Origin: Candidatus Zixiibacteriota bacterium
Lineage (GTDB): Bacteria > Zixibacteria > MSB-5A5 > GN15 > FEB-12
Assembly: GCA_028289585.1 (NCBI GenBank)
Contig: JANQPI010000026.1
Location: 496,001-560,000 of the forward strand
Length of the DNA stretch: 64,000 nt
Direction: 5' to 3'
The notes under the pieces were generated by a model. The model did not search any database. It worked only from the letters and a program-made list of their open reading frames with translations, and had not been told where the DNA came from. The position numbers and the translations under genes were made by a program. Numbering within the stretch: position 1 is the stretch's first letter; every line of letters begins with the position of its first letter. Below, one piece after another: positions 35,901 through 44,629 of this stretch.

Positions 35901-37793
35901 CGCCAGCGCAGCAAGCTCCTGTTCCAACTCTCCGACACGGCGGTCGTGTTCGATTCGCTCGGTGACATCGCGAACCGCGATCTGAACGCGCTGCTCGTCG
36001 CCCAGCATGATGGCCCGTCCCGAGATCTCGGCGGTGAACAGCGTATTGTCGGCCCGAACATATCGGCGCTGTACCGGTCCCACGAGTTCACCGGACGCAA
36101 CTGCCTGCTCGAAGTTAGCCACGGCGAGGTGGCGGTCTTCGGGCAACAAGAGATCGACATACGGACGGCCAATGAGGGCGCTGGCAGAGTCATAGCCGAG
36201 GAGTTCGACCAGTCGGGGATTGACGTATTCGATGATTCGGTTGCTGCACACGACCAGTCCGTCGGGGAGAGTCCCGAGGAGATCGAAATAGCGTGTCCGC
36301 TCGGCCACGAGATGCTGCAGTGCGGCCTGCCGGTCGAGTTCAGCCTCGGTGCGTGCGGCGAAGATGCGAATGATCGACTCTTCACTTTCGTGATCGGAGC
36401 CGAGTGGTTGACGCGAAAGGGCTGCGATGTTGCCAATCGGCGTGCCTGATTTGTCGTTCAAGACAACGCCGATGTAAGATTCGATTTGCTCGTCGCGAAG
36501 CATCGTATCATCTGGATAGCGATCGGCTACATGCGCTTCATGGATGCAGACGTTGTGGTCGAGGAGGTCACCACATGGTGTTGCCGCCACCGGGTAGGTG
36601 ATCGGATCACGAAGAGAACCGTCGTGCCAGTAGGCTGCGGTTGTCAGGGTTTCGCGGTTGCTCGGGTCGAGGCGGGAGATGGTGACGATCTCTTTGCCCA
36701 GTGTTTCGCCCAGATACCGGGCCAGAGAGCGGAAATAGTCATCACCGGTTTTCGACGACAGTCCTTCGGCCAGCACGCTCAGTCGCTGCTCGAATCGGTG
36801 GCGTTCGGAGATATCACGCAGGAAGATCAGCACCTGTTGATCCGGAGTGGCGATAAGTCGCGCTTCGGTCGCGGTCGATTTTGGGCTGGAGTCGGAGACG
36901 ATGGTGAGCGTTTCGAGCTCCTGTGAGAGCAGAACGCGGCTAATCGCTTCACGAATTGAAGCTGCTCCCGCGTCGCCCAGGTAGGCAGTCAGGGTCTTGG
37001 GGGCGGTTGCCATCAATCTTTGGCGGTCGGGTGGCAGGTGAGCCTCGACAATGGTACCGTCGCCTTCCACGCGAAGATAAGTGTCGGGCAGCGCCCCAAG
37101 AACCGCGCGCGTTTCGGCGAGGGAGCGATAGAGTCGCTCCTCGGCAAGTTTGCGACCGGATGCATCGCGAACCGCCACGACCCGCGCCGGTCGGCCGCGG
37201 AAGCGTGTCTGTCGGCCCAGGAGATCGACCGGGACAAGCGTCTTATCGGCCCGAACAATCTTGATTTCGTAGGGGGATTCGTCGCCGCGACGGACGTGGT
37301 CCTCGACTGTCGCCTGGGACTCCGGTGCCACCACCATCATGATCGACTGTCCTATGAGCTCGTTGCGGTGGTAGCCGCAGATACCCTCAAAGGAGCGATT
37401 GCAGTCTACGAATTTGCCGTCGGCATGAATCACCAGGCCTTCGAAGCCGGCGCTGGCGAAGATTCGGAGTCGTTCGAGCTCATCGTCCTGAGGAGCCTCG
37501 GCCGTTGTTTGCGGACGGATCGCCCATGCTACGAGCAGCCCGAGCCAGGCGGCCAGGATTGATCCCAGGCCGGTTGCCAGACCCAGGTCCGGAAGATGCA
37601 CCGCGAAGAGATCGCTGAGAGGAGCGATGATGATAAGCAGACTGAGCATGAGCGGAGCGGTGGCCAGAAGGCGAAGCCGGGCGTCGAGCCGGGAGTGTTC
37701 GGCGGCCCGCCAGCAGAGCAGGCTGATCAGCGCGAGTGGAACCGCGGTCAGAATGGCGGAGAGAAACGGCTGCATCATCAGAAGGGGAACCAA
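32916..37793 (-). CDS. Giant PAS/GAF sensor histidine kinase with degenerate receiver-like tail
   Basis: The 1625-residue protein starts with about three membrane segments (residues 5-95). I count about eight PAS domains with one GAF domain (roughly 335-490) after the second; the repeated endings RDISERH, RDVTERI, RDISERR, TDITERK and RDISDRI mark domain borders. The kinase core has an H-box with His1277 (AAGVAHEFKNYLGG), an N-box (LLNLLINAVQSI), DTGCGI and GTGMGLSVAR. About 120 C-terminal residues look like a receiver domain that lacks a clear phosphoacceptor (SRRLLLFSMDRALITEML...PIYLINCSDYD). The many PAS domains suggest integration of several signals. No response regulator gene is adjacent. 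Confidence 0.9.
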   Translation of the reverse strand: MVPLLMMQPFLSAILTAVPLALISLLCWRAAEHSRLDARLRLLATAPLMLSLLIIIAPLSDLFAVHLPDLGLATGLGSILAAWLGLLVAWAIRPQTTAEAPQDDELERLRIFASAGFEGLVIHADGKFVDCNRSFEGICGYHRNELIGQSIMMVVAPESQATVEDHVRRGDESPYEIKIVRADKTLVPVDLLGRQTRFRGRPARVVAVRDASGRKLAEERLYRSLAETRAVLGALPDTYLRVEGDGTIVEAHLPPDRQRLMATAPKTLTAYLGDAGAASIREAISRVLLSQELETLTIVSDSSPKSTATEARLIATPDQQVLIFLRDISERHRFEQRLSVLAEGLSSKTGDDYFRSLARYLGETLGKEIVTISRLDPSNRETLTTAAYWHDGSLRDPITYPVAATPCGDLLDHNVCIHEAHVADRYPDDTMLRDEQIESYIGVVLNDKSGTPIGNIAALSRQPLGSDHESEESIIRIFAARTEAELDRQAALQHLVAERTRYFDLLGTLPDGLVVCSNRIIEYVNPRLVELLGYDSASALIGRPYVDLLLPEDRHLAVANFEQAVASGELVGPVQRRYVRADNTLFTAEISGRAIMLGDEQRVQIAVRDVTERIEHDRRVGELEQELAALAAGSLDSVFIVARATDVDAEFPRFTVCHHNEQAGRQFTNSGEPLIGADFLTLFAIDLGERLAAELTAATLSYDTREHEWEVIQDSGPSRWLRIQIVPVGERLAVTVRDISERRQATAALAASDARYSRVTELVPGVIFEMKITDRANIQLTYVSPGIATIFGISANDAVANSSLVFDRIVPEDRGRLVQTLRTAARKGQPWRADFRVQAAAGVRWVRLEASPLSGQTALGYAGLVTDITERKRFEADLSASEARYRLLAERSTDVISVIGSDFTSRYVSPSIERQLGYAPSEIESMLPQDILHPDDQERITNELTEAMTGGRNDVLTTSRVRHRDGHYVWIESRTRIIRDADGIPEELQTTSRDISDRIGIERALRDSEAQFRALMRYSPVILAIKSIDGRYLMVSDSAVGLTPHAVDDVIGKRDEDLLPPELCEEIARLERQVIEMQTAIYYTVRFPSLQGVKYFDTIRFPMMNEDGEPFATATLALDVTAARASEATIRQSNQELATLSTAIMQTSSRVAITDNKGYPQFLNHAYHHDTNVDDDPPAKSPLHYFSADFLTTADGQRMQSLLDAGESWTARLRREDKSNHAVWERVSVSPIRDDRGEVTNYLVVCDDISREVEAQEQLQEADKLAAVGMLAAGVAHEFKNYLGGIIGHASLALEEMQSDESSTPWRDVLEQIITISERANGVAMGLLTYSRGRTDMIEVVDLPQVVTKTVTLIEREIRHRSIEVVTYVDPTLPQLTASAARIQQILLNLLINAVQSIDEPWGVVTIALLSDDDRVVIRVGDTGCGINRDVLPRIFDPFYSTKGVWGETESGPTGTGMGLSVARNLAREMGGDLTVETRAGIGSTFTLTLPLAIGVAGAEPLTPTESRRLLLFSMDRALITEMLAQAMAEQCELKPVDANLSVDIDLREAADAMIIDAAYSAKVELYRMLERCQRDDIPIYLINCSDYDRELLQVRGQTTNADVGVPALTAIIDGIRPVSVPSPT

Positions 37794-37883
37794 CGCTCCC
37801 GGACCTAACCTCCCGGTTTACCCAATCGCCTGCAGCGACCGGCTTCCTTGGGAGTTTCGGCAGATTAGCAGCGATCGATTAGG

Positions 37884-38102
37884 CTAGCGCCCGAATTGGA
37901 GGTAGAGAAAAAGAGTGAGCACGAGCGCGGTGGCGAGACCGGCGATAAAGCCGACGCGAAACGTATTGAGGCGCCGAGCGATTCGCTCCCGACGGCTAGT
38001 GCCGCGGCGCACCTCCGACTGACAATGCTTGCAGACCCGAGCCTGGGGATGAATGACTTCCCGGCACTGAGGACAGACCGCTATTGGCTTGGCAATCGCC
38101 AT
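37884..38102 (-). CDS. Small zinc-ribbon protein with C-terminal membrane anchor
   Basis: The protein of 72 residues has two CxxC knuckles, CPQC at 10-13 and CKHC at 29-32, making one zinc ribbon, then a basic stretch (RRGTSRRERIARR) and a C-terminal membrane helix (VGFIAGLATALVLTLFLYL). The topology suggests a cytosolic zinc ribbon tethered to the inner membrane. It lies 44 bases before the next gene downstream of DUF3467. The role is unknown; proteins of this build are often found in uncultured bacteria. Confidence 0.8.
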   Translation of the reverse strand: MAIAKPIAVCPQCREVIHPQARVCKHCQSEVRRGTSRRERIARRLNTFRVGFIAGLATALVLTLFLYLQFGR

Positions 38103-38146
38103 ACCGATGCATGGCGCGGGTTACCTCGGGTCTCAACTAAAAGCTG

Positions 38147-38464
38147 CTATTCCGGGGTCGTCGCGTCCGGTGTTTGAAAGCCGATTGGCTTGGACTGACT
38201 CTGTCCGTGGACTTTGATCTCTCCAAACTGGGCCTCGAATTTCTTCAGGTTATCATCGAGGGCACGCTGGAGCAGTCGGGCATTCATCGGCGTCATGATA
38301 ATTCGAGAGAGAATACGGGCTTTGGGCGAGCCGGGGACAACACGAGCGAAATCGATGACAATCTCATTTGGCGAGTGGGTCAGCATCGCCAGGTTGGCGT
38401 AGATCCCTTCGGCTTCGGGCTCCTTTAGTTCGATGTTCAGCTGCTGGCGGGGTCCCTGGTTCAT
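38147..38464 (-). CDS. DUF3467 family protein
   Basis: ATG 38464 follows AGGAGA at 6 bases and is preferred over TTG 38470. The product has 105 residues. The signature phrases EGIYANLAMLTHSPNEIVIDFA and SRIIMTPMNARLLQRALDDNL (parts of about 20 residues each) are those of DUF3467, a small soluble family of unknown function common in bacteria and archaea. It is transcribed away from the heptose kinase and toward the zinc-ribbon gene. The family's frequent conservation without a known role makes it a housekeeping-type unknown. Confidence 0.88.
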   Translation of the reverse strand: MNQGPRQQLNIELKEPEAEGIYANLAMLTHSPNEIVIDFARVVPGSPKARILSRIIMTPMNARLLQRALDDNLKKFEAQFGEIKVHGQSQSKPIGFQTPDATTPE

Positions 38465-38567
38465 GATCAATCTCCTGTTGAGGGGGGCGTCGGATGGGCT
38501 GAAGAGCGCACTTGTCGCGTTTCCCGGATACTAGTATGATCCCGATGGGAGTCAAGAGGAGTTCCGT

Positions 38568-39599
38568 ATGCCCGTGCCGCCGAGCCGGTTACATGACATC
38601 GTTGGAGCCCTGGGCCGATCGCGCATCGGCATCGTCGGGGATATCATGCTCGACGAGTACCTCCACGGTACAGTCGAACGCATTTCACCGGAGGCCCCGG
38701 TGCCGGTTGTCGATATTGCATCGTCGCGACTCCTCCTGGGCGGGGCGGCGAATGTCGCTGCCAACGTTGCTGCCCTCGGCGACGATCCCGTGCTCATCGG
38801 TGTGGTCGGGGAGGACGACGCCGCCAATCGCTTGCGGATGCTACTCGATGACTATGGCATTGCTCCCGAATCGCTGGTCGTTGAGGAAGGGCGACGGACG
38901 ACGATCAAAACGCGCATCATGGCTCATGCCCAGCAGGTGGTTCGGGCCGACCGGGAAGATCGTACGGCCATTCGCGACGTTACTGCGACTGGCATTGTGC
39001 AGCGATTCGAAGCGACCCTCGATTTGTTGGGGGGGGTAATCATCTCCGACTACGGCAAGGGTGTCATCACGCCGACTCTGCTGACGGCCCTTATTGCGCG
39101 GGCCCGCGAGCGCAACCTTTTCGTCGCTGTCGATCCCAAAGATGCGAACTTCATGAATTATCGCGACGTATCGCTGATCACGCCCAACCATCACGAGGCG
39201 GGATTTGCGTTTGGCCGCCGCATTCGGTCCGAGCACGATCTTCTTGCTGTTGGCCACGGCCTGCGGGAGCGGCTGAACACCGAGGCGCTGTTGATAACCC
39301 GGGGGCCGGACGGGATGTCGCTCTTTCAGCAAGGTGAGCAGCCAGTGCATGTGCCGACCTTTGCTCGGCGTGTGTATGATGTCACCGGTGCCGGGGATAC
39401 CGTCATCGCAGCGTTTGCATCGGCCCGCGCCGCTGGTGCATCAAATATTGAGGCAGCCATCATTGCCAACGCCGCTGCTGGCTACACCGTTGGCGAAGTC
39501 GGTACCGCAGCAGTGACTGGCGACGATCTGGCCGCCGAATTGGAGCGGACAATCGCCGACGGTGCGATCGGCACTGTTGTCAAGGATAGTCAGTCATGA
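38568..39599 (+). CDS. rfaE1: D-glycero-beta-D-manno-heptose-7-phosphate kinase
   Basis: The enzyme phosphorylates D-glycero-D-manno-heptose 7-phosphate at C1 on the route to ADP-heptose for the LPS core. The 343-residue protein is a PfkB/ribokinase-type kinase: VGDIMLDEYLHGTVERISPEA at the N-terminus (about residues 23-43), the GGAANVAAN substrate loop, and the catalytic VTGAGDTVIAAFA near 266-278 with the Asp base. In Escherichia coli it is fused to the adenylyltransferase as HldE; here the two activities are separate genes, as in many other phyla. The next gene overlaps by 4 bases. Confidence 0.93.
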   Translation: MPVPPSRLHDIVGALGRSRIGIVGDIMLDEYLHGTVERISPEAPVPVVDIASSRLLLGGAANVAANVAALGDDPVLIGVVGEDDAANRLRMLLDDYGIAPESLVVEEGRRTTIKTRIMAHAQQVVRADREDRTAIRDVTATGIVQRFEATLDLLGGVIISDYGKGVITPTLLTALIARARERNLFVAVDPKDANFMNYRDVSLITPNHHEAGFAFGRRIRSEHDLLAVGHGLRERLNTEALLITRGPDGMSLFQQGEQPVHVPTFARRVYDVTGAGDTVIAAFASARAAGASNIEAAIIANAAAGYTVGEVGTAAVTGDDLAAELERTIADGAIGTVVKDSQS

Positions 39600-40507
39600 T
39601 TCGCATCGCGCTCGTTGTTGTTGGGTTGATCGTACTGGCTGCGGAGTTGTCCGCAAATGATGTTCGTCGACTTTCGTTTGGTGTCGATTCCGTCGTCACG
39701 TTCACCACGTCAACGGTAGTCGAGCGCTTCACTGATTTCAATGAGCAACGAGTTCTCGACTCGACCATAGTCATGCGCTCGCATGAGTTGTCACCAATTG
39801 ACGCTGGGTGGCAGTTAACCACCATTGTGACATCTAACCGCCGTGTTCGCAACGGTCAGCCAGTCGACGATGCTCTGGCGCCGATCATAGCGCAACTTCG
39901 TATTGTGGCAAATCTTGATAGCACGGGTCGCATGACCGCCATTGATGGTTATGAGCGGCTCTACCCTCTGATCGACTCTTCGTTTGATGCTGAGACGGCT
40001 GTCGGTCTCCGGCGTTTGGTCGATCCCGTGGTGCTCGCCAACAACGATCGATCGATCTGGAATGGTCGCCTCGCAAATCTGATCGGGCGGCAGATGCAGA
40101 TCGATGACGTTATCCGCGATGAGGGGATCTACACAATGCCGAACGGACGAGAGCGCGAGGTGTATTCGCGTTCGGTGGTCATTGACACGCTGCGTATTCG
40201 TGGACGGTGGCATGGCGAAGTTCTTGTACAGTCAGCAACATCGGCGATGGCAATGTCGAAGCTGTCCGGTATTGGTCTGCTCGATGTTGTCAAGCAGTGG
40301 GCGATTCCGGATTCGGTCTGGCGTTTCTTCGCGACCAATCGCGGGGATATGACTTTTCAGAATCGGCTTCGCTTCGATCTCAACTCGCTTCTGCCTCATT
40401 CAGAAGACGGGGAACGACTGATTGAAACGATTGTGCCGATGGAGTCGGGGGAGTGGTTACCGTATCGTGCCACAGAGCGTCGATCGGTTTCGTATCGTTA
40501 CCAATGA
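39596..40507 (+). CDS. Secreted protein of unknown function in the heptose operon
   Basis: The 303-residue protein starts with a signal peptide (IALVVVGLIVLAAELSA) and looks like an all-beta periplasmic or outer-membrane-associated fold; there are no cysteines in the mature part and no recognisable catalytic motif. It overlaps the kinase before it and the adenylyltransferase after it by 4 bases each, so all three are co-translated. This tight position between two heptose enzymes suggests a role in outer-membrane or LPS biogenesis, but nothing in the sequence proves that. Confidence 0.7.
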   Translation: MIRIALVVVGLIVLAAELSANDVRRLSFGVDSVVTFTTSTVVERFTDFNEQRVLDSTIVMRSHELSPIDAGWQLTTIVTSNRRVRNGQPVDDALAPIIAQLRIVANLDSTGRMTAIDGYERLYPLIDSSFDAETAVGLRRLVDPVVLANNDRSIWNGRLANLIGRQMQIDDVIRDEGIYTMPNGREREVYSRSVVIDTLRIRGRWHGEVLVQSATSAMAMSKLSGIGLLDVVKQWAIPDSVWRFFATNRGDMTFQNRLRFDLNSLLPHSEDGERLIETIVPMESGEWLPYRATERRSVSYRYQ

Positions 40508-40986
40508 ACGCACCACAGCTCGTTCCTCGCAAGTCAGTCGGTGCGCTTGTCACGTATCTGCGTCATCGGCGACAGCGTATCGTTTTTACCAATGGTGTTT
40601 TTGATATTCTGCACCGCGGCCATGTGACGTATTTGACCACGGCACGAGCACTGGGAGATTGCCTTATCGTCGGTATCAATTCCGATGCTTCCGTACGCCG
40701 ACTCAAGGGGCCTGAGCGGCCTCTCCAGTCGCAGCGCGATCGCGCGCACATTCTTCTTGGTTTGCGGGCCGTTGACTACGTTGTCGTGTTTGGCGAGGCG
40801 ACTCCCGCTCGACTCATCGAACAGATTGGCCCTGACGTACTGGTGAAGGGTGCCGATTACCGGATCTCCGAAATTGTGGGTGCCGATACGGTTCTGGCAG
40901 CGGGCGGAGAGGTTCGTCGTATCCGGCTCGTTCCCGGCCGTTCAACGACCGCAATCGTTGACCGTCTCACGAGCGACGACTCTTGA
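40504..40986 (+). CDS. rfaE2: D-glycero-beta-D-manno-heptose 1-phosphate adenylyltransferase
   Basis: The start at 40504 overlaps the previous stop (ATGA) and gives 160 residues, the normal length; the frame open from 40453 is inside the previous gene. The cytidylyltransferase-fold motif FTNGVFDILHRGHVTYL carries the HxGH nucleotide site, and PERPLQSQRDRAHIL and VKGADYRISEIVGAD match the HldE C-terminal domain. The enzyme makes ADP-D-glycero-beta-D-manno-heptose from the bisphosphate-derived 1-phosphate and ATP. The phosphatase (gmhB) and the isomerase (gmhA) are not in the window. Confidence 0.93.
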   Translation: MNAPQLVPRKSVGALVTYLRHRRQRIVFTNGVFDILHRGHVTYLTTARALGDCLIVGINSDASVRRLKGPERPLQSQRDRAHILLGLRAVDYVVVFGEATPARLIEQIGPDVLVKGADYRISEIVGADTVLAAGGEVRRIRLVPGRSTTAIVDRLTSDDS

Positions 40987-41023
40987 CTTGCCCGCGTTCG
41001 GGCAATCTCGTTCTTTCGCACAC

Positions 41024-41641
41024 ATGATCCGCCACGAGACTGGTCCACACGATTTATCGACCCCAATCGAAGGAAATGCTGCCTGGCTGGCCGAGGCACG
41101 GAACCATCTGGACGCCGGCCGACTGGCCGATGCGATCGAGTGTTGTCGCGCCAACCTTGATCAGCATGCGAATGCTTCGGATGGACGTCAGATTCTGGCA
41201 GCGGCATTGTTGCGTGGTGGTCAACCGCGGGCGGCGCTGGTAGAACTCGAACAGCTGCAACAATCACATACTGCCGATGCTTCGGTGACCAAGATGATTG
41301 GTGATGCCCGCTTCGCTCTTGGTGACGAATGGGGTGCGGTTGCCTGTTACATCGACGTTCTGCGATCGTCTCCGGATGGGACTCTGCTAGTCTGTCAGCG
41401 CTGTGAAAAGCCGCGTGCCCGATCTCGGTTGCAACTCACGTTGCGTCGTTCCGACGACTCGGCGTTAAGTGAGACTGAGCGCCGCCGGATTCCGTTCGTC
41501 ACAGAGACGTTAGCTGATCTGTATGCCGCTCAGGGACAGCGGCGGCTCGCTCAGGCTCTATACGAAGATTTGTCATCGACGGACGAGAACCCGCGTGTCT
41601 CGGCCAAACTCGCGGACCTCGATCGTCCGCGCACCGGTTAG
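41024..41641 (+). CDS. TPR-repeat protein with a CxxC knuckle
   Basis: ATG 41024 gives 205 residues; the frame is open back to 40850 but that part overlaps the adenylyltransferase. The sequence is helical with about three TPR-like units (WLAEARNHLDAGRLADAIE, QILAAALLRGGQPRAALVE, MIGDARFALGDEWGAVACY), then a single CQRCEKPRARSR knuckle and a last TPR-like helix pair (LADLYAAQGQRRLAQALYE). No signal peptide is visible, so it is probably cytosolic and mediates protein contacts. It lies between heptose and peptidase genes with short gaps. Confidence 0.72.
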   Translation: MIRHETGPHDLSTPIEGNAAWLAEARNHLDAGRLADAIECCRANLDQHANASDGRQILAAALLRGGQPRAALVELEQLQQSHTADASVTKMIGDARFALGDEWGAVACYIDVLRSSPDGTLLVCQRCEKPRARSRLQLTLRRSDDSALSETERRRIPFVTETLADLYAAQGQRRLAQALYEDLSSTDENPRVSAKLADLDRPRTG

Positions 41642-41652
41642 GAGATCAACAG

Positions 41653-42726
41653 ATGTCGGCCAAACGTATTGCTACGCTTCGCAAGGAGATGAAAGCTGCC
41701 AACCTTGAAGCGCTGGTCGTCACGCACCTTGACTATGTTCGCTATCTGACCGGATTCACGGGAACTGCCGGTGTGTTGATTATCGACACCAAGGCCGCGC
41801 ATTTTTTGACTGACTCCCGCTATACCGTTCAGGCAGGCGAACAGATTACGGGAGCCCATGTTCATACGGTTAGCGGACAGGGGCTCGCCTCTTTGGCAAC
41901 GATTGACAGTCTGCTGTCACCAAACATCCGTGTTGGCGTCGCCGGAGAGTACGTTACGATGCGCCAGCAGGCGCTGATTCGACGGGTACTGCCGGAAGCC
42001 TTGGTTATCGATGCGACATCGTTGTTCGCGCAGCTCGGTTGGATCAAAGATGCCGGAGAACTCCGTCTTATCGAAAAGGCCGCGGCGGTCGCGGATACCG
42101 CGTTCGCTCGCATCCTCGGGATCGTCGAGCCGGGTATCCGGGAAAAGGAGTTGGCTGCCGAACTGGAGTATCAGATGGCGATGCTCGGCTCGGAGAAGCC
42201 GGCATTTGAGACGATTGTCGCATCAGGTCATCGCTCCGCAATGCCCCATGGCCTGCCCTCAAGCAAAAAGGTCGAGCGCGGAGATTTCATCACCTTTGAC
42301 TTTGGCGCCACTATTGGCGGCTATGTCTCCGACATGACTCGCACTGTCGTCGTGGGGAAAGCGACTGCCAAGCAGCGGAAAATCTACGATCTCGTCTTGA
42401 AAGCTCACTTAGCGGGAATCGCGACGGTGAAGGCGGGGGTGCCGGCACAGAAAGTTGATGCGGCCAGCCGTGCAGTGATCAACAAGGCGGGATACGGCAA
42501 ACGGTTTGGTCATGGCACCGGTCATGGAATCGGGTTCTATGTCCATGTCGGACCGCGAGTTGCGCCGAAATCGGAAGACGTCCTGCGGGCCGGGCATGTC
42601 ATCACGGTCGAGCCGGGAGTGTATCTGCCGGGTTGGGGTGGAGTGCGGATTGAGGACGACATTATCGTGACACGCACCGGTGGCCGGAGTATCAATCGGT
42701 CGGAAAAAAAGCTATTGGAACTGTAG
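41653..42726 (+). CDS. Xaa-Pro aminopeptidase-type metallopeptidase (M24B)
   Basis: The 357-residue protein has a creatinase N-terminal domain (about 1-125) and an M24 pita-bread domain. The metal ligands are visible: [19 protein letters not shown] (two Asp), [16 protein letters not shown] (His), [19 protein letters not shown] (two Glu). Such enzymes remove N-terminal residues before proline or cleave Xaa-Pro dipeptides. In many bacteria this gene precedes efp, accB and accC; here accB follows after 77 bases and efp is absent from that gap. Confidence 0.92.
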   Translation: MSAKRIATLRKEMKAANLEALVVTHLDYVRYLTGFTGTAGVLIIDTKAAHFLTDSRYTVQAGEQITGAHVHTVSGQGLASLATIDSLLSPNIRVGVAGEYVTMRQQALIRRVLPEALVIDATSLFAQLGWIKDAGELRLIEKAAAVADTAFARILGIVEPGIREKELAAELEYQMAMLGSEKPAFETIVASGHRSAMPHGLPSSKKVERGDFITFDFGATIGGYVSDMTRTVVVGKATAKQRKIYDLVLKAHLAGIATVKAGVPAQKVDAASRAVINKAGYGKRFGHGTGHGIGFYVHVGPRVAPKSEDVLRAGHVITVEPGVYLPGWGGVRIEDDIIVTRTGGRSINRSEKKLLEL

Positions 42727-42803
42727 GCGCCGGCACCTATGCTGTTGCGTTACCTGAGCTTGGCGGGATACGTCGGTATCCTGAGCGGGAGATTCTATTC
42801 CCT

Positions 42804-43283
42804 ATGAATGAACAATACATCAAGAAGCTCATCCGCCTCGTCGAAGAGTCCGACATCGAATCGCTCGAAGTTTCGAGTTGGGGTCGGAAAGTTCGGATTA
42901 CGCAGCGTGGGGAGATGACCAATGGTGCCGCTACCGGCAATGGTCACGCCGCGCCTGCAATCGCGGTTGCCCCTAACTCGGCCCCGGCTCATCCGGAAGC
43001 AGCCCCGGTGCCCGCCGCGCCGGCGCCCGCGACATCCGAAAATGTTCACGAGGTCAAGTCCCCGATGGTCGGTACATACTACTCGGCACCGTCCCCGGAT
43101 GCCGATCCGTACGTGTCACTCAACGAGAAGGTCCGGGCGGGACAGGTGATTTGCATTGTGGAAGCGATGAAGCTCATGAACGAGATCGAGTCTGATATCT
43201 CCGGACGGGTCGTCGAGATCTGTGTCGAGAACTCTCAGCCGGTCGAATTTGGCCAGGTCCTGTTCAAGATCGTACCTGAGTAG
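42804..43283 (+). CDS. accB: Biotin carboxyl carrier protein of acetyl-CoA carboxylase
   Basis: The 159-residue protein carries biotin on the Lys of [11 protein letters not shown] (near residue 123), in the normal position about 35 residues from the C-terminus. An N-terminal segment, [21 protein letters not shown], matches AccB of other bacteria, followed by a Pro/Ala-rich hinge. It carries CO2 from biotin carboxylase to the carboxyltransferase in the first step of fatty acid synthesis. Its usual downstream neighbour accC is separated by pilT and an aminotransferase gene, and a terminator follows directly. Confidence 0.95.
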   Translation: MNEQYIKKLIRLVEESDIESLEVSSWGRKVRITQRGEMTNGAATGNGHAAPAIAVAPNSAPAHPEAAPVPAAPAPATSENVHEVKSPMVGTYYSAPSPDADPYVSLNEKVRAGQVICIVEAMKLMNEIESDISGRVVEICVENSQPVEFGQVLFKIVPE

Positions 43284-43309
43284 CAAACAGCATAACGACT
43301 GAACACAGC

Positions 43310-43339
43310 GCGGGCGGCCATACTGGTCGCCCGCTTTTT
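43310..43339 (+). terminator. Rho-independent terminator after accB
   Basis: An 11-bp stem with one wobble pair (43310-43320 with 43324-43334) is followed by TTTTT (43335-43339), 27 bases after the accB stop. Confidence 0.88.
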
Positions 43340-43431
43340 CGTGAAGCATTTGTCCGAACAGGCCGACGTAGAGGATAGGGCGGGAATCGGTCCCGCGCCC
43401 CTCGTTGCCCCGCGAAAGGATCGGAGCGATC

Positions 43432-44625
43432 ATGACGCTGAAACAGATGCTCGTCGAAATGCTGAATCGCAAGGCCTCGGACCTTCACCTCCGTGTTGGC
43501 ATCCGACCTCACCTCCGCGTCAACGGAAATCTCGAACAGATTTCGGCCGAGCCGGTAACGATCGATCAGATGGACCAGTTCGTTGGTCAGATCCTGACTG
43601 AGAAGCAGCTTGACCGATTCAACCGCAAGCATGAGATGGACCTCGCCCTCTCGGTGGCGAAGCTCGGCCGATTTCGTATCAACCTCTTCCGGCAGCGGGG
43701 AACGTCCGGTATCGCCATTCGTGCGGTCAACACGGTCGTGCCCGATTACGACGAACTCAATCTGCCGTCGATTCTCAAGAAGATCGCCAACGAACGACAC
43801 GGGCTGATTATCATTACGGGAACGACCGGTTCCGGTAAATCAACGACGATGGCGTCGATGATTGAACAGATCAACTCGCAGGAACCGCTCAACATTCTGA
43901 CCGTCGAAGATCCGATTGAGTACATTTACCGCGATAAGCAGGCGATTATCTCGCAACGCGAGGTGGGTGGCGATACGGAGTCGTTTTCGTCGGCGCTACG
44001 CTACGCTTTCCGCCAGGACCCCGACGTTATTCTCATCGGTGAGGTCCGTGATTTGGAAACGATGTCGATTGCGCTGACCGCTGCCGATACCGGTCACCTC
44101 GTTATTACCACGCTCCATACGCTGAACGTTGTCGAGACGATTTCGCGAATTGTGTCGTTCTTTCCGCCGCATCAGCACCAGCAGATTCGCCTGCTGCTGG
44201 CCGGTACCATCAAGTCGATTATCTGTCAGCGACTGCTGACGCGATACGACTTCCCCGGTGTCGTCCCGGCGCTGGAGGTCATGGTGTCAACCGGCGCGAT
44301 CCGGGAATGCATCATGGATCCCGAGAAGACGATGGAGATTCCCGAGCTGATGGAGCAGGGGAAGGTCCAGTACGGTATGCAGACGTTCGACCAGTCGATC
44401 ATGGATCTCTTTAAGAAGGGGATGATCTCCTTCGAAGAGGCGATGGCAGCGGCCTCGAATCCGGACGACTTTGATCTCCGGCTTAAGGGGATTGTCGGTG
44501 CGGCGGATCGCTGGGAGGATAGCGATGCCGAGGGTCCGTCGTCGGAGCGGTCGATCGAGGGCGGGAAGGATCGCGGTCTGGGGGGCACCAGCCGCGAAAT
44601 GCCGGAAGGCTTCTCCCAGTTCTAG
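43432..44625 (+). CDS. pilT: Type IV pilus retraction ATPase
   Basis: ATG 43432 follows GGAGCG and gives 397 residues; an upstream start at 43405 is less likely. The protein opens with the PilT N-terminal phrase KASDLHLRVGIRPHLR, then Walker A (TGTTGSGKSTT), an Asp box, Walker B (DPDVILIGEVRDLET) and the His box HLVITTLHT. PilT hexamers pull pili back by depolymerising them, giving twitching motility and DNA uptake. The last 45 residues are a charged extension without a known role. It is an isolated pil gene in this window. Confidence 0.93.
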   Translation: MTLKQMLVEMLNRKASDLHLRVGIRPHLRVNGNLEQISAEPVTIDQMDQFVGQILTEKQLDRFNRKHEMDLALSVAKLGRFRINLFRQRGTSGIAIRAVNTVVPDYDELNLPSILKKIANERHGLIIITGTTGSGKSTTMASMIEQINSQEPLNILTVEDPIEYIYRDKQAIISQREVGGDTESFSSALRYAFRQDPDVILIGEVRDLETMSIALTAADTGHLVITTLHTLNVVETISRIVSFFPPHQHQQIRLLLAGTIKSIICQRLLTRYDFPGVVPALEVMVSTGAIRECIMDPEKTMEIPELMEQGKVQYGMQTFDQSIMDLFKKGMISFEEAMAAASNPDDFDLRLKGIVGAADRWEDSDAEGPSSERSIEGGKDRGLGGTSREMPEGFSQF

Positions 44626-44629
44626 GCTG

